Source: Streptomyces varsoviensis
GTDB taxonomy: Bacteria > Actinomycetota > Actinomycetes > Streptomycetales > Streptomycetaceae
Direction of reading: 5' to 3'
Assembly: GCF_000718635.1 (NCBI RefSeq)
Contig: NZ_JOBF01000012.1
Coordinates: 62,001-126,000 of the forward strand
Length of the DNA stretch: 64,000 nucleotides
Made by a program: the position numbers and the translations under genes. Position 1 is the stretch's first letter, and the number at the start of each line of letters is the position of its first letter. Under the pieces are notes generated by a model. That model saw only the letters and a program-made list of their open reading frames with translations. It ran no database searches and was not told the DNA's origin. Below are positions 18,202-25,586 of the stretch, piece after piece.

Positions 18202-18713
18202 CGAACCCCGTGCTTGAGGGGCTGGCAAAGGCTCGCCGCTCCGCTGTGCATCTGGAACTGCGCGACACCTATCAGCCCAGTGATCCCGAATTCATCGCGT
18301 GGCAGAACGGAAAGCGGCTGGACCCCGCCGCTGACCGTTCGACGTGGTGGCGGCCGTTCCTCGACGTGGTGACGGAGACGACGGCTCGCGGAGTGGTCAT
18401 ACGGCGCGCACGAGTCGTCTCGGAGCCCGTGACGGACTACATCCGGTACGAGTACGACGTGACTTTCCCCAATGTGGCGGCGGGGGAGCTGGTCCGCTGG
18501 CTGCCTCGGCGGAAGGCCGCTGACATTGGGCTTCCCGGTTCAGATCTGTGGATGTTCGACCGCGAGTCAGTACTGTTCACGCACTTTTCCGGCCTCGGGG
18601 AGGTCGTCGACCGGGAGTGGCGGACCGAACCGGAAGTCATTCGGCTGGTTGAGTCCGCCTTCGAGTCGGTGTGGGAGCGGGCTACTCCCCACGAGGAGTA
18701 CGAACTGGTCTAG
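18198..18713 (+). CDS. DUF6879 family protein
   Basis: A 171-residue protein matching the actinobacterial DUF6879 pattern: an N-terminal ARRSAVHLELRDTY helix-strand, then WWRPFLDVVTETTARGVVIR, RARVVSEPVTDYIRYEY and an acidic, Trp-rich C-terminal half (DLWMFDRESVLFTHF). Members are common beside XRE-DUF5753 regulators in Streptomyces and have no established activity. ATG overlaps the upstream stop; the XRE gene follows after six bases. Confidence 0.85.
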   Translation: MTNPVLEGLAKARRSAVHLELRDTYQPSDPEFIAWQNGKRLDPAADRSTWWRPFLDVVTETTARGVVIRRARVVSEPVTDYIRYEYDVTFPNVAAGELVRWLPRRKAADIGLPGSDLWMFDRESVLFTHFSGLGEVVDREWRTEPEVIRLVESAFESVWERATPHEEYELV

Positions 18714-18719
18714 TGAGCC

Positions 18720-19571
18720 ATGCCCCAATCAGCGTCATCCAGTGTCCAGCAAGCCCGGCAGCTCCTCGCTGAGCGCCTTCGGGAGCTGGTCAAGGACGCC
18801 GGGCTGGACGGCAAGGACCTTGCCGCGCTGTGCGGTTGGCATCCCTCCAAGGTGTCCAGGGTCTCAACGGCGAAGACGCAACCCAGCGCCGACGACATTC
18901 GGGCCTGGTGCCGGGCGTGCGGCGCGGAGGACCAGGCGGGGGACTTGATCGCCTCGCTGCGGGCCGTTGAGGGCATGTGGGTGTCTTGGCGCCGGATAGA
19001 GCGCGCGGGGTTGCGACGGTCGCAGGAGGACCGATTGCCGCTGTACGAACGGACTCGCCGGTTCCGCGCCTACTCGCCAGGACTGTTCCCGGGGCTGCTC
19101 CAGACGTTCGGGTACACAGAGGACGTACTGCGTGGCGTGCACCGACGGCGACGCGTGGTGATCGATGACGTGGCCGACGCCGTGGCGGCCCGCATGGAGC
19201 GTCAACGTGTGCTGAGGGAAGGGCAGCGCCAGTTCGCGTTCCTCGTGGAAGAGAGCGCGTTGGGCAACGCGTTGGGGGATGCCGAAACCCAAGCGGAGCA
19301 GCTCGACCACCTGCTGACTGTCGGCGCGCTGCCCAACGTCAGCATCGGCGTGATCCCTGTCGGCCTCGGGCGGCTCCGAATGCCCGTCGAGGGGTTCTGG
19401 ATCTACGACATGGCGCAGGTCAACGTTGAGCTGGTGTCCGGATACCTCACGATCACGCAGCCCAGCGAAGTCACGATGTATGCGGAGACATTCGCCGAAC
19501 TGGCAGGCCAGGCGGTGTACGGAGCGAAGGCACGCGCGCTGATGGCGTCGGCCATGGACTCACTCGGGTGA
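18720..19571 (+). CDS. XRE-family regulator with DUF5753 (Scr1 type)
   Basis: A 283-residue protein. The N-terminal helix-turn-helix spans about residues 10-65 (LRELVKDAGLDGKDLAALCG, then WHPSKVSRV), and the DUF5753 effector domain follows (RRFRAYSPGLFPGLLQTFGY; QFAFLVEESALG; VSIGVIPVG; YDMAQVNVEL). The recognition segment WHPSKVSRVSTAKTQPSADD is typical. Such proteins are paired in Streptomyces with small partner proteins, sometimes in toxin-antitoxin-like fashion; here the partners are the two upstream genes and perhaps the 65-residue protein downstream. The GCAATCGWGTGCAA boxes flanking the module are plausible targets. Confidence 0.88.
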   Translation: MPQSASSSVQQARQLLAERLRELVKDAGLDGKDLAALCGWHPSKVSRVSTAKTQPSADDIRAWCRACGAEDQAGDLIASLRAVEGMWVSWRRIERAGLRRSQEDRLPLYERTRRFRAYSPGLFPGLLQTFGYTEDVLRGVHRRRRVVIDDVADAVAARMERQRVLREGQRQFAFLVEESALGNALGDAETQAEQLDHLLTVGALPNVSIGVIPVGLGRLRMPVEGFWIYDMAQVNVELVSGYLTITQPSEVTMYAETFAELAGQAVYGAKARALMASAMDSLG

Positions 19572-19578
19572 ACGCCCC

Positions 19579-19595
19579 GCAATCGTGTGCAATCG
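19579..19595 (+). promoter_or_regulatory. GCAATCG direct repeat, copy 2 of the box
   Basis: GCAATCG-TGT-GCAATCG, period 10, directly after the XRE stop and 65 bases before the next small gene. It contains GCAATCGTGTGCAA, which differs by one base from the box at 17913. A TAGCGT -10-like hexamer follows at 19622. Confidence 0.45.
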
Positions 19596-19660
19596 GCTCG
19601 AAGTCAGAACGCGTGTGTTCCTAGCGTTGTCGCCATCCGCACAACGCGAAGGAGTCGGGC

Positions 19661-19858
19661 ATGACCGAACCGACGAGATACAGCACGCCGCCGATTGATC
19701 TCCCGGACCCAACGCGCGTGGTGGAGCCCGCCCCGGCGCCCGACTGCAAAGGGTGCGCGGAACTGGCGAAGGTACGGGACTGGGCTCGGGCGGGTGGGGA
19801 CATGACGACCGTGACGGACTGCAACGTGCGGATCGCGCGGCATCCCGAAGGCCACTGA
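19661..19858 (+). CDS. 65-residue protein with CxxC motif
   Basis: ATG at 19661 with AAGGAG six bases upstream. The protein is Pro-rich at the N-terminus, then has CKGCAELAKVRDWARAGGDM, one more Cys (VTDCNVRIARHP) and a terminal His. CxxC with a distal Cys/His could bind metal; this is inference. I have seen similar small proteins downstream of XRE-DUF5753 genes in Streptomyces. It shares its upstream box with the three-gene module and is probably controlled together with it. Confidence 0.75.
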   Translation: MTEPTRYSTPPIDLPDPTRVVEPAPAPDCKGCAELAKVRDWARAGGDMTTVTDCNVRIARHPEGH

Positions 19859-19969
19859 TGGTCACCAAGGTCCGCGTCGGCTCCCCGGCAGCCACGCGGC
19901 GCGCCTGAATCAAGACTCCGCCCCGCCCGCCTGGTCACTTATTTCCGGGCCGGCGCGGCGGGAGAGAAG

Positions 19970-20015
19970 CCCGCTCCGGCGGTGGGTCCCTGGACAGGTC
20001 GGACGCCGGAGCGGG
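19970..20015 (+). terminator. Long hairpin after the CxxC protein gene
   Basis: CCCGCTCCGGCG (19970-19981) pairs perfectly with CGCCGGAGCGGG (20004-20015), a 12-bp stem with a 22-base loop. It is 111 bases after the stop of the 65-residue protein gene and ahead of another small gene. Confidence 0.5.
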
Positions 20016-20026
20016 TGTAACCCAGT

Positions 20027-20060
20027 CGCGGAGGAAATCCTCCGCGGCCCACGGGCCGCG
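20027..20060 (+). promoter_or_regulatory. Two overlapping, mutually exclusive hairpins
   Basis: CGCGGAGGA-AA-TCCTCCGCG (20027-20046) and CGCGGCCC-AC-GGGCCGCG (20043-20060) are both near-perfect palindromes sharing bases 20043-20046, so they cannot form fully together. They lie 50 bases before the 63-residue gene, in its likely leader. The two-base centres also allow reading as DNA-binding palindromes. Confidence 0.4.
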
Positions 20061-20110
20061 CCACCGACCGTACGGCGGCGTGGCCTCCTATGAGAAGAGG
20101 AGGTCGGTAC

Positions 20111-20302
20111 ATGAGTGATGATGTGGCCGTCGAGACGTACGAGACACGCGTGCCTGACGCGGAAGGGTGGCGGGGCGTGCCCTTCCGGCACCCACGCAGC
20201 CTGCGACCCGCCCTGCGGGACGGAGGGAAGCACGACGGAGGACCGATGCCCCCGGAGGCTCCCCGTGAGCCGGAGCCGAGCGGGAGCGGCGGGGGCGAAT
20301 GA
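20111..20302 (+). CDS. 63-residue hypothetical protein
   Basis: ATG at 20111 is preceded by GAGGAGG nine bases upstream, one of the best ribosome sites in the window. The product begins MSDDVAVETYETRVPDAEGW and is charged, Pro/Arg-rich and probably disordered at the C-terminus (PREPEPSGSGGGE). No cysteine, no membrane segment, no family recognised. It has its own structured leader and a terminator directly after it. It could be a small regulator or a precursor peptide; I cannot decide. Confidence 0.5.
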   Translation: MSDDVAVETYETRVPDAEGWRGVPFRHPRSLRPALRDGGKHDGGPMPPEAPREPEPSGSGGGE

Positions 20303-20332
20303 GCCCCGGCTGGCCGCTATGACCCGCTGAAA

Positions 20333-20380
20333 GCGGCCCTGTCCGTGCTGTCCGTCCACACGGCACACGAACAGGGCCGC
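20333..20380. terminator. Bidirectional hairpin after the 63-residue gene and ssuD
   Basis: GCGGCCCTGT (20333-20342) pairs with ACAGGGCCGC (20371-20380); after one mismatch CGTG/CACG extends the stem. It ends four bases from the ssuD stop codon and 30 bases past the small gene. Confidence 0.65.
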
Positions 20381-20383
20381 CCA

Positions 20384-21592
20384 CTACCGCCCACCCCCCA
20401 ACAGCAGTGGCGCGCCTCCAGGCGCCGAGGCCGGGCGGCCGTTGGTTGCGGGGATGCTGGTGAGCGGTGGGGCGGGGAGGTGGGGGAGGAGGCCGCGTGT
20501 GGCCAAATGGGGGGTCACGCCCTCGCCGAACCAGTAGGCCTCTTCGAGGTGCGGGTAGCCGGAGAAAACGAAGTGGTCGATTCCCAGGGCGTGGTACTCC
20601 TCGATCCGGTCGGCGACCTCGGCGTGGGAGCCGACCAGGGCCGTGCCCGCGCCGCCGCGGACCAGGCCGACGCCTGCCCAGAGGTTGGGCGAGATCTCCA
20701 GCTTGTCGCGGGCGCCGCCGTGCAGGGCCAGCATCCGCCGCTGGCCCACCGACTCGCTCTTGCCGAGGGCCTGTTGCGCGGCGCGCACCGTGTCGTCGTC
20801 CAGGTCTGCGAGCAGCCGGTCCGCCGTCGCCCACGCCTCGCGCGCGGAGTCCCGCGCGATCACATGCAGCCGGATGCCGAAGCGGACCGTGCGGCCCTCG
20901 CGCTCCGCGAGCCCCCGGATCCAGTCGATCTTCTGTTTCACCTGCTCCGGCGGCTCGCCCCAAGTCAGGTAGACGTCGACGTGCCGGGCCGCGACGGGCC
21001 CCGCCGCGGCCGAGGAGCCGCCGAAGAAGATCTCCGGCAGCGGATCGGGCGGCAGCGCCGTGAGACCGCCGCTGATCTGGAAGTGCTCGCCGTCGAAGTC
21101 GAAGGGCTCACCGCCCCACACCCCGCGCACGACCTCCAGGAACTCCCCGGTCCGCGCGTAGCGCCGGTCGTGGTCCAACCGGTCGCCGAAGCGGCGCTGT
21201 TCGGTCGAGTCGCCGCCCGTCACCACGTTCAGCAGCAGCCTGCCGCGCGTGAGGCGCTGGTACGTGGCCGCCATCTGCGCCGCCAGCACCGGCGAGATCA
21301 CCCCCGGCCGGAAGGCCACCAGGAACTTCAGCCGTTCCGTGTGCTGGGACAGCGCCACCGTCGTCAGCCACGCGTCCTCGCACCACGTGCCCGTCGGCGT
21401 CAGCACCGCCTCAAAGCCCAGCCCCTCGGCCGCCTTGGCGATCTGCGCCAGATACTCGATGTCGGGCGCCCGTACCCCGCTCACCGGAGTGATGCGTGAG
21501 CGCTTGATGCCACCGTCCGTATAGGCGTGGCGGTCCACGAGCGTACGTCCGTCGCCGCCCGTCGGCAGGAACCAATGCAGATGCACGGACAA
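20384..21592 (-). CDS. ssuD: FMNH2-dependent alkanesulfonate monooxygenase
   Basis: Cytoplasmic flavin monooxygenase of the bacterial luciferase fold (402 residues) that releases sulfite from alkanesulfonates. Diagnostic SsuD segments: HWFLPTGGDGR at the N-terminus, VAFRPGVISPVLAAQMAATY, LNVVTGGDSTEQRRFGD and GTALVGSHAEVADRIEEY. The first codon is TTG at 21592, two bases from the ssuA stop, with GGAAAGG upstream; a GTG two codons later is an alternative. Last gene of the ssuCBAD unit. A separate FMN reductase (SsuE) is not encoded in the window. Confidence 0.93.
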   Translation of the reverse strand: MSVHLHWFLPTGGDGRTLVDRHAYTDGGIKRSRITPVSGVRAPDIEYLAQIAKAAEGLGFEAVLTPTGTWCEDAWLTTVALSQHTERLKFLVAFRPGVISPVLAAQMAATYQRLTRGRLLLNVVTGGDSTEQRRFGDRLDHDRRYARTGEFLEVVRGVWGGEPFDFDGEHFQISGGLTALPPDPLPEIFFGGSSAAAGPVAARHVDVYLTWGEPPEQVKQKIDWIRGLAEREGRTVRFGIRLHVIARDSAREAWATADRLLADLDDDTVRAAQQALGKSESVGQRRMLALHGGARDKLEISPNLWAGVGLVRGGAGTALVGSHAEVADRIEEYHALGIDHFVFSGYPHLEEAYWFGEGVTPHLATRGLLPHLPAPPLTSIPATNGRPASAPGGAPLLLGGGR

Positions 21593-21593
21593 T

Positions 21594-22637
21594 TCAGGAA
21601 ACCTTTCCGTAAGTGCGCGGCGCGGTGGTGGAGGGCGGCAGGGAGCCGTTGAACCGGCGGTCCACGTAGTCCGCGAAGCGGTACGCGCGGGGGATGAGCC
21701 CGAGCCGCGCGAAGGTGTCGACGATCTTCTGTTCTGCGGCGACGGCCGCGTCGTCCACGGCCACCGGCACCCGGGTGCCGGCGCTGCGCCGCACGGCGTC
21801 CAGCGCCACCTCGTACGGCAGCCCGGTGTCCTTCGCCCACACCCCGGCCCAGTCCTCGGGATGCCGGTGCACCCAGTCCTGCGCCCGGCGCAGCCGCTCC
21901 ACGTAGTCCCGCACCGCCGCCGACTTCTTCCGGTCCGCGAGCGCGGCCGGCGCGGCGATCTGGAAGCTCAGGCCGTTGACCACGCCCTGCCCGGTGGTGA
22001 GCGTGCGGGCCCCGGCCTTCCGCAGCGCCTGCGAGGTGTACGGGTCCCAGACCGCCCAGGCGTCCACCTTCCCCCGACTGAACGCGGCCAGCGCGTCGGC
22101 CGGCTGGAGCAGGCTCAGCCGTACGTCCTTCGGCGACAGCCCGGCCTTCGCCAGCGAGGCCACGAGCTGGTAGTGCGCGGAACTGCCCTGCGCCACCGCG
22201 ATGGACCTGCCCCGCAGGTCCGCGGTCCGCCGCAGCGGCGAGTCCGCCCGGACCAGGATCGCGTCGGCCGCCGCCGAACCGTGCGTGGCCGCCACGACCT
22301 TGACCTTCGACCGCGCGGCGGCGGCGAAGACGGGCGGCGTGTTGCCGACCCCTCCGATGTCCACCGCCCCGGCGTTGACCGACTCCAGCAGCGGCGGCCC
22401 GGACGTGAACGTCGACCACTTGATCTTGTACGGCAGGTCCTTCAGCTCCCCGGCGGCCCGCAGCACGGCCTCGGAACCGCCCTTCTGATCACCGACGTTC
22501 AGCGTCACCGGGCCCCGTCCGTCCGTACGGCCCCCGCCCGCGTCCGCGACGGAGGAGCCGCCGCACGCGGTCAGGGCGAGCGCCGACAGGGAGAGCAGGA
22601 GGAAGAGCGGAGAGGGTGGGCGGAGGAGACGTCTCAT
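21594..22637 (-). CDS. ssuA: Aliphatic sulfonate-binding lipoprotein
   Basis: Solute-binding protein of the sulfonate importer, 347 residues. A lipoprotein signal peptide ends in LTACG. The NMT1/SsuA fold is shown by VGDQKGGSEAVLRAAGEL, WSTFTSGPPLLESVNAGAVD, GGVGNTPPVFAAAA and FSRGKVDAWAVWDPYTSQ. ATG at 22637 is chosen for its signal peptide; the frame is open upstream through a 32-base repeat array, but that array is not a multiple of three and is not coding. The ribosome site is weak. Confidence 0.92.
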   Translation of the reverse strand: MRRLLRPPSPLFLLLSLSALALTACGGSSVADAGGGRTDGRGPVTLNVGDQKGGSEAVLRAAGELKDLPYKIKWSTFTSGPPLLESVNAGAVDIGGVGNTPPVFAAAARSKVKVVAATHGSAAADAILVRADSPLRRTADLRGRSIAVAQGSSAHYQLVASLAKAGLSPKDVRLSLLQPADALAAFSRGKVDAWAVWDPYTSQALRKAGARTLTTGQGVVNGLSFQIAAPAALADRKKSAAVRDYVERLRRAQDWVHRHPEDWAGVWAKDTGLPYEVALDAVRRSAGTRVPVAVDDAAVAAEQKIVDTFARLGLIPRAYRFADYVDRRFNGSLPPSTTAPRTYGKVS

Positions 22638-22665
22638 GGCAGAGGTCCGTCCGATCGTTGGAGTC

Positions 22666-22793
22666 GTGCTGACGTGCGCGTCCTGTGCTGTGCCGGCGTG
22701 CTGACGTGCGCGTCCTGTGCTGTGCCGGCGTGCTGACGCGTGCGTCCTGTGCTGTGCCGGCGCGCTGATGTGCGCGTCCCGTGTCGTGGTGGC
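22666..22793. repeat. 32-bp tandem repeat, four copies
   Basis: Four head-to-tail units start at 22666, 22698, 22730 and 22762. Units 1 and 2 are identical, unit 3 differs slightly, unit 4 is more diverged. The array fills the gap between ssuB and ssuA inside the operon. The period is not a multiple of three. Confidence 0.92.
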
Positions 22794-22813
22794 GTGCGCT
22801 TTCCGTGCCGCGC

Positions 22814-23710
22814 TCACGCGGATACCGGCGCCGCTCGCGGGCCGTCAGCGGTCTCGGGTGTGTCGGAGGCCGTCGGGCGGATCAGGCCGCCGTTCGCTTC
22901 GGGCGTGGCGGAGGCCGGCTGGCGGGGCGGGCCTCCGTCCGTCTCGGGCGTGTCGCGCGCGCCCGAGACGGCCCCCTCCACGCCGAGCCGCCCGAGGAGT
23001 TCGGCGCGCAGGGCCGCGAAGCCCGGCCCGGCGAGGTCGCGCGGGCGCTCCAGGCCCACCGTCCGCTCGTACGCGATCATGCCCCGGTCCATCACCAGTA
23101 CCCGGTCCGCGAGCAGCAGCGCCTCCTCGACATCGTGCGTGACCAGCAGCACCGCGCAACCGCGCCGCTGCCACAACTCGGCCACCAGGCGCTGCGCCGT
23201 GATACGGGTCAACGCGTCCAGCGCGCCGAACGGTTCGTCGAGGAGGAGCAGATCGGGAGCCCGTACCAGGGCGCGGGCGAGCGACGCGCGCTGCGCCTCG
23301 CCGCCGGAGAGCGTCGCGGGCCAGGCATCGGTCCGGTGGCCGAGGCCGACCTCCCGCAACGCCTCCTCCGCCCGCGCGCGGTCGGGCCGGCCGGGCAGCC
23401 CCAGCAGTACGTTGCGCCACACGCGTTTCCACGGCATCAGCCGGGGCGCCTGGAAGGCGACGGCCCGGCGGCGCGGTACGAACACCTCGCCCGCGATCTC
23501 CCGGTCCAGCCCGGCCAGCACCCGCAGCAGCGTCGACTTGCCGCAGCCGCTGCGGCCGAGCAGCGCCACGAACTCGCCCTGCCCCATGGACAGTTCAAGG
23601 TGGTCGATGACGGCGCGGTCGCCGAAGGACCTGGTCAGCCCCGAGACCCGAACGGCCGCGGGGCCGGTGCCGGCCGAAGGGGTCACTGGCCCGTGAAGGT
23701 CGGTCGCCAT
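22814..23710 (-). CDS. ssuB: Aliphatic sulfonate ABC importer, ATP-binding subunit
   Basis: A 298-residue ATPase with Walker A GRSGCGKST, signature LSGGEAQR, Walker B LLLLDEPFGALD and switch VTHDVEEA, as in SsuB/TauB. The Q-loop region AFQAPRLMPWKRVWRNVLLG is characteristic. The ATG at 23710 overlaps the end of ssuC by 28 bases. The last 50 residues form a low-complexity tail made of three TPE-type repeats not usual in SsuB; it is probably disordered. Confidence 0.93.
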   Translation of the reverse strand: MATDLHGPVTPSAGTGPAAVRVSGLTRSFGDRAVIDHLELSMGQGEFVALLGRSGCGKSTLLRVLAGLDREIAGEVFVPRRRAVAFQAPRLMPWKRVWRNVLLGLPGRPDRARAEEALREVGLGHRTDAWPATLSGGEAQRASLARALVRAPDLLLLDEPFGALDALTRITAQRLVAELWQRRGCAVLLVTHDVEEALLLADRVLVMDRGMIAYERTVGLERPRDLAGPGFAALRAELLGRLGVEGAVSGARDTPETDGGPPRQPASATPEANGGLIRPTASDTPETADGPRAAPVSA

Positions 23711-24537
23711 TGCAGCAGCAGCCTTTCGAGGGAGCGGACGATGAAATCGGCGACGAGGCCGAGCACGGCGTAGACCACCAGACACACCACGATCACGTCG
23801 GTGCGCAGGAATTCCCGCGCCTGGTTCATCAGAAATCCGATGCCGTCATCGGCGTTGATCTGCTCGCCGAAGACCAGCGCGAGCCAGGCGGTGGCGAGGG
23901 CGTAGCGCAGCCCGGTCATGGCCCCCGGCAGCGCGCCCGGCAGCACGACATGCCGGACCAGCCCCCACCGGCCGAGCCCCAACGAGTCGCCCGCCTCCAC
24001 GAGTTGCGGATCGACTCCGCGAATCCCCGCGTAGACGTTGAGGTAGAGGTGGAAGGCGACGCCCAGCGCGATCAGCGCGATCTTCGGCGCCTCGCCGATG
24101 CCCAGCCAGATGATGAACAGCGGGATCGCCCCGACCCACGGGATGCTCCGGAGCATCTGCACGGTCGCGTCCAACAGGTCCTCGCCGAGCCGCGACAGCC
24201 CGGATACGAGCGCGAGCCCGGTCCCGGCCACCACGCCGACCAGCAGCCCCACGGCGACGCGCCGCACCGAGACCAGCATCGCCGACGGCAGCGTCCCGTC
24301 GGCGAGCAGGTCCCGGGCGGTGGCGGCCATCGCCCCCGGCGACCCGAGCGTGTCGGGCCGCAGCACCCCGGTGGCGCTCGCTACCTGCCATGCCACGAGC
24401 AGCAGTACGGGGCCCCACGCGCGCCGCAGCCAGCGCGGCGACCACGAGCGGCGCGAACCGAGCGGAACGACACGTTCGAGCGATGGCGGGAGGGGCGGCG
24501 GGAGTGAGGTGTCCGGCGGGGCATGACTGACGCTCAT
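23683..24537 (-). CDS. ssuC: Aliphatic sulfonate ABC importer, permease
   Basis: A 284-residue inner-membrane permease with about six helices and the EAA-type loop EAGDSLGLGRWGLVRHVVLP. The segment QMLRSIPWVGAIPLFIIWLG is typical of the SsuC/TauC group. ATG at 24537 has GGAG five bases upstream. First large gene of the operon, with the leader peptide gene 157 bases upstream; most of the sulfonate uptake and cleavage pathway is thus one unit (ssuC-B-A-D). Confidence 0.92.
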   Translation of the reverse strand: MSVSHAPPDTSLPPPLPPSLERVVPLGSRRSWSPRWLRRAWGPVLLLVAWQVASATGVLRPDTLGSPGAMAATARDLLADGTLPSAMLVSVRRVAVGLLVGVVAGTGLALVSGLSRLGEDLLDATVQMLRSIPWVGAIPLFIIWLGIGEAPKIALIALGVAFHLYLNVYAGIRGVDPQLVEAGDSLGLGRWGLVRHVVLPGALPGAMTGLRYALATAWLALVFGEQINADDGIGFLMNQAREFLRTDVIVVCLVVYAVLGLVADFIVRSLERLLLQWRPTFTGQ

Positions 24538-24694
24538 CAGGGCTCCGAGGCAGCGGCGGAGTACGCGTCAGCGGCCCTGCCCGGAACGGAACGGGGCACG
24601 GCAGCGCGAGACGCGAGGGGAGGACGTACGTAAGGGAGGGGAGGCGCGCGGAGAAGCGCAGCGAGAAACGAGAAAGACGAAAGAGGGGGAGGGG

Positions 24695-24778
24695 TCAGCG
24701 GGCGCGACGACACGCGGCGGAGGCCACCCGCAGCAGGTCGATATGACCGCGCGTGATGAGCCGGGCTGACGTAGACAT
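24695..24778 (-). CDS. Leader peptide of the ssu operon
   Basis: A 27-residue peptide, MSTSARLITRGHIDLLRVAS then AACRRAR, matching the actinobacterial 'putative leader peptide' pattern with HIDLxRVxSAxCRR that I know from sulfur-assimilation operons. It has no ribosome site; the promoter at 24785-24814 would start transcription at or beside its ATG, so it is probably leaderless. The single late Cys codon (UGU) followed by Arg codons is suited to cysteine-dependent ribosome stalling. Downstream 150 bases before ssuC are purine-rich. Confidence 0.75.
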   Translation of the reverse strand: MSTSARLITRGHIDLLRVASAACRRAR

Positions 24779-24784
24779 GCCGTG

Positions 24785-24814
24785 AACGTAGCCATCCCCG
24801 CGCCGCCCCGGCAA
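24785..24814 (-). promoter_or_regulatory. Promoter of the ssu operon and leader peptide
   Basis: On the minus strand TTGCCG (24814-24809) and TACGTT (24790-24785), spacing 18, end six bases before the leader ATG, predicting a leaderless transcript. Confidence 0.45.
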
Positions 24815-24849
24815 TGGCCGTCTCACCAGGCGGACCTTTGTTGCGGCGG

Positions 24850-24960
24850 CCTTACGGGCGTACGTACGGGCCGGCGCATACGTACGTGGAGACGGGGCAG
24901 CGCGTACGGGCGTGGGGGCGGCGCGTACGGACGTACGTACAGGTCGGCGCGTACGGGCGT
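24850..24960. repeat. CGTACG-rich intergenic segment
   Basis: Between the divergent ssu leader and yjbQ-like gene the motif CGTACG or GCGTACGG recurs about eight times in 110 bases. No gene is seen in 24815-25065 and no regular period could be fixed by eye. Confidence 0.5.
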
Positions 24961-25065
24961 GCTCACCCGGCAGGGCCGGGGCCGCGCTGGGCCGGAGCGG
25001 GTCAACCGGTCGAGCGTCGGCGTCGGCGTGTGCGCGAGCGCGGGGGCATGCGTGAGGATGGAGCC

Positions 25066-25488
25066 ATGGCAGACGCTTTCCGGACCAGCACCCTGGACAT
25101 CACCACCGGCTCCGAGCAGACGGTGTACGACCTGACCGGCGACTGCGAGGCGTTCCTCCGCGACGCGGCGCCCGACCAGGACGGCCTCCTCAACATCTTC
25201 GTGCCGCACGCGACCGCCGGCGTCGCGATCCTCGAAACCGGCGCGGGCAGCGACGACGACCTCATCGCGATCCTGCGCGACCTGCTCCCCGCCGACGACC
25301 GCTGGCGCCACCGCCACGGCACCCCGGGCCACGGCCGCGACCACGTGCTCCCCGCCCTGGTCGCACCCCACGCGACCCTCCCAGTCCTGGCGGGCCGACT
25401 GGCGCTCGGCACCTGGCAGTCGATCTGCCTCGTCGACACCAACGTCGACAATCCGCAGCGCCAGGTACGGCTGAGCTTCCTGGGCTGA
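25066..25488 (+). CDS. YjbQ/UPF0047 family protein
   Basis: A 140-residue protein with the family pattern: LLNIFVPHATAGVAILE, then HRHGTPGHGRDHVLPALVAP, and GTWQSICLVDTNVDNPQRQV at the C-terminus. YjbQ proteins form trimers and some have thiamine-phosphate synthase activity as a secondary function; the true role is uncertain. ATG at 25066 is placed after GAGGATGGAGCC. The frame is open upstream through the CGTACG-rich segment, but this has no family similarity. Convergent with the pirin gene. Confidence 0.85.
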   Translation: MADAFRTSTLDITTGSEQTVYDLTGDCEAFLRDAAPDQDGLLNIFVPHATAGVAILETGAGSDDDLIAILRDLLPADDRWRHRHGTPGHGRDHVLPALVAPHATLPVLAGRLALGTWQSICLVDTNVDNPQRQVRLSFLG

Positions 25489-25570
25489 GGCGGCCCGGAA
25501 CCCCTGCCACTTCGGCGGCGCGGGGTCGCGGATTCGCGGGCTGGTGGCGTTTAGGGGTCGCGGTCGGCGG

Positions 25571-25586
25571 CCTGGGGGTTCCCAGG
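25571..25586 (-). terminator. Hairpin directly after the pirin gene
   Basis: CCTGGG-GGTT-CCCAGG, a perfect 6-bp stem with a four-base loop immediately after the pirin stop codon. Confidence 0.5.

Noticed and set aside
20088..20963. Minus-strand frame of 291 codons covering the 63-residue gene region
   Set aside because: It runs out of frame through the well-supported ssuD gene and has a Gly/Arg/Pro-rich shadow composition.
22666..22793. CRISPR or coding repeat
   Set aside because: Units are head-to-tail without spacers, and the 32-base period breaks any reading frame.
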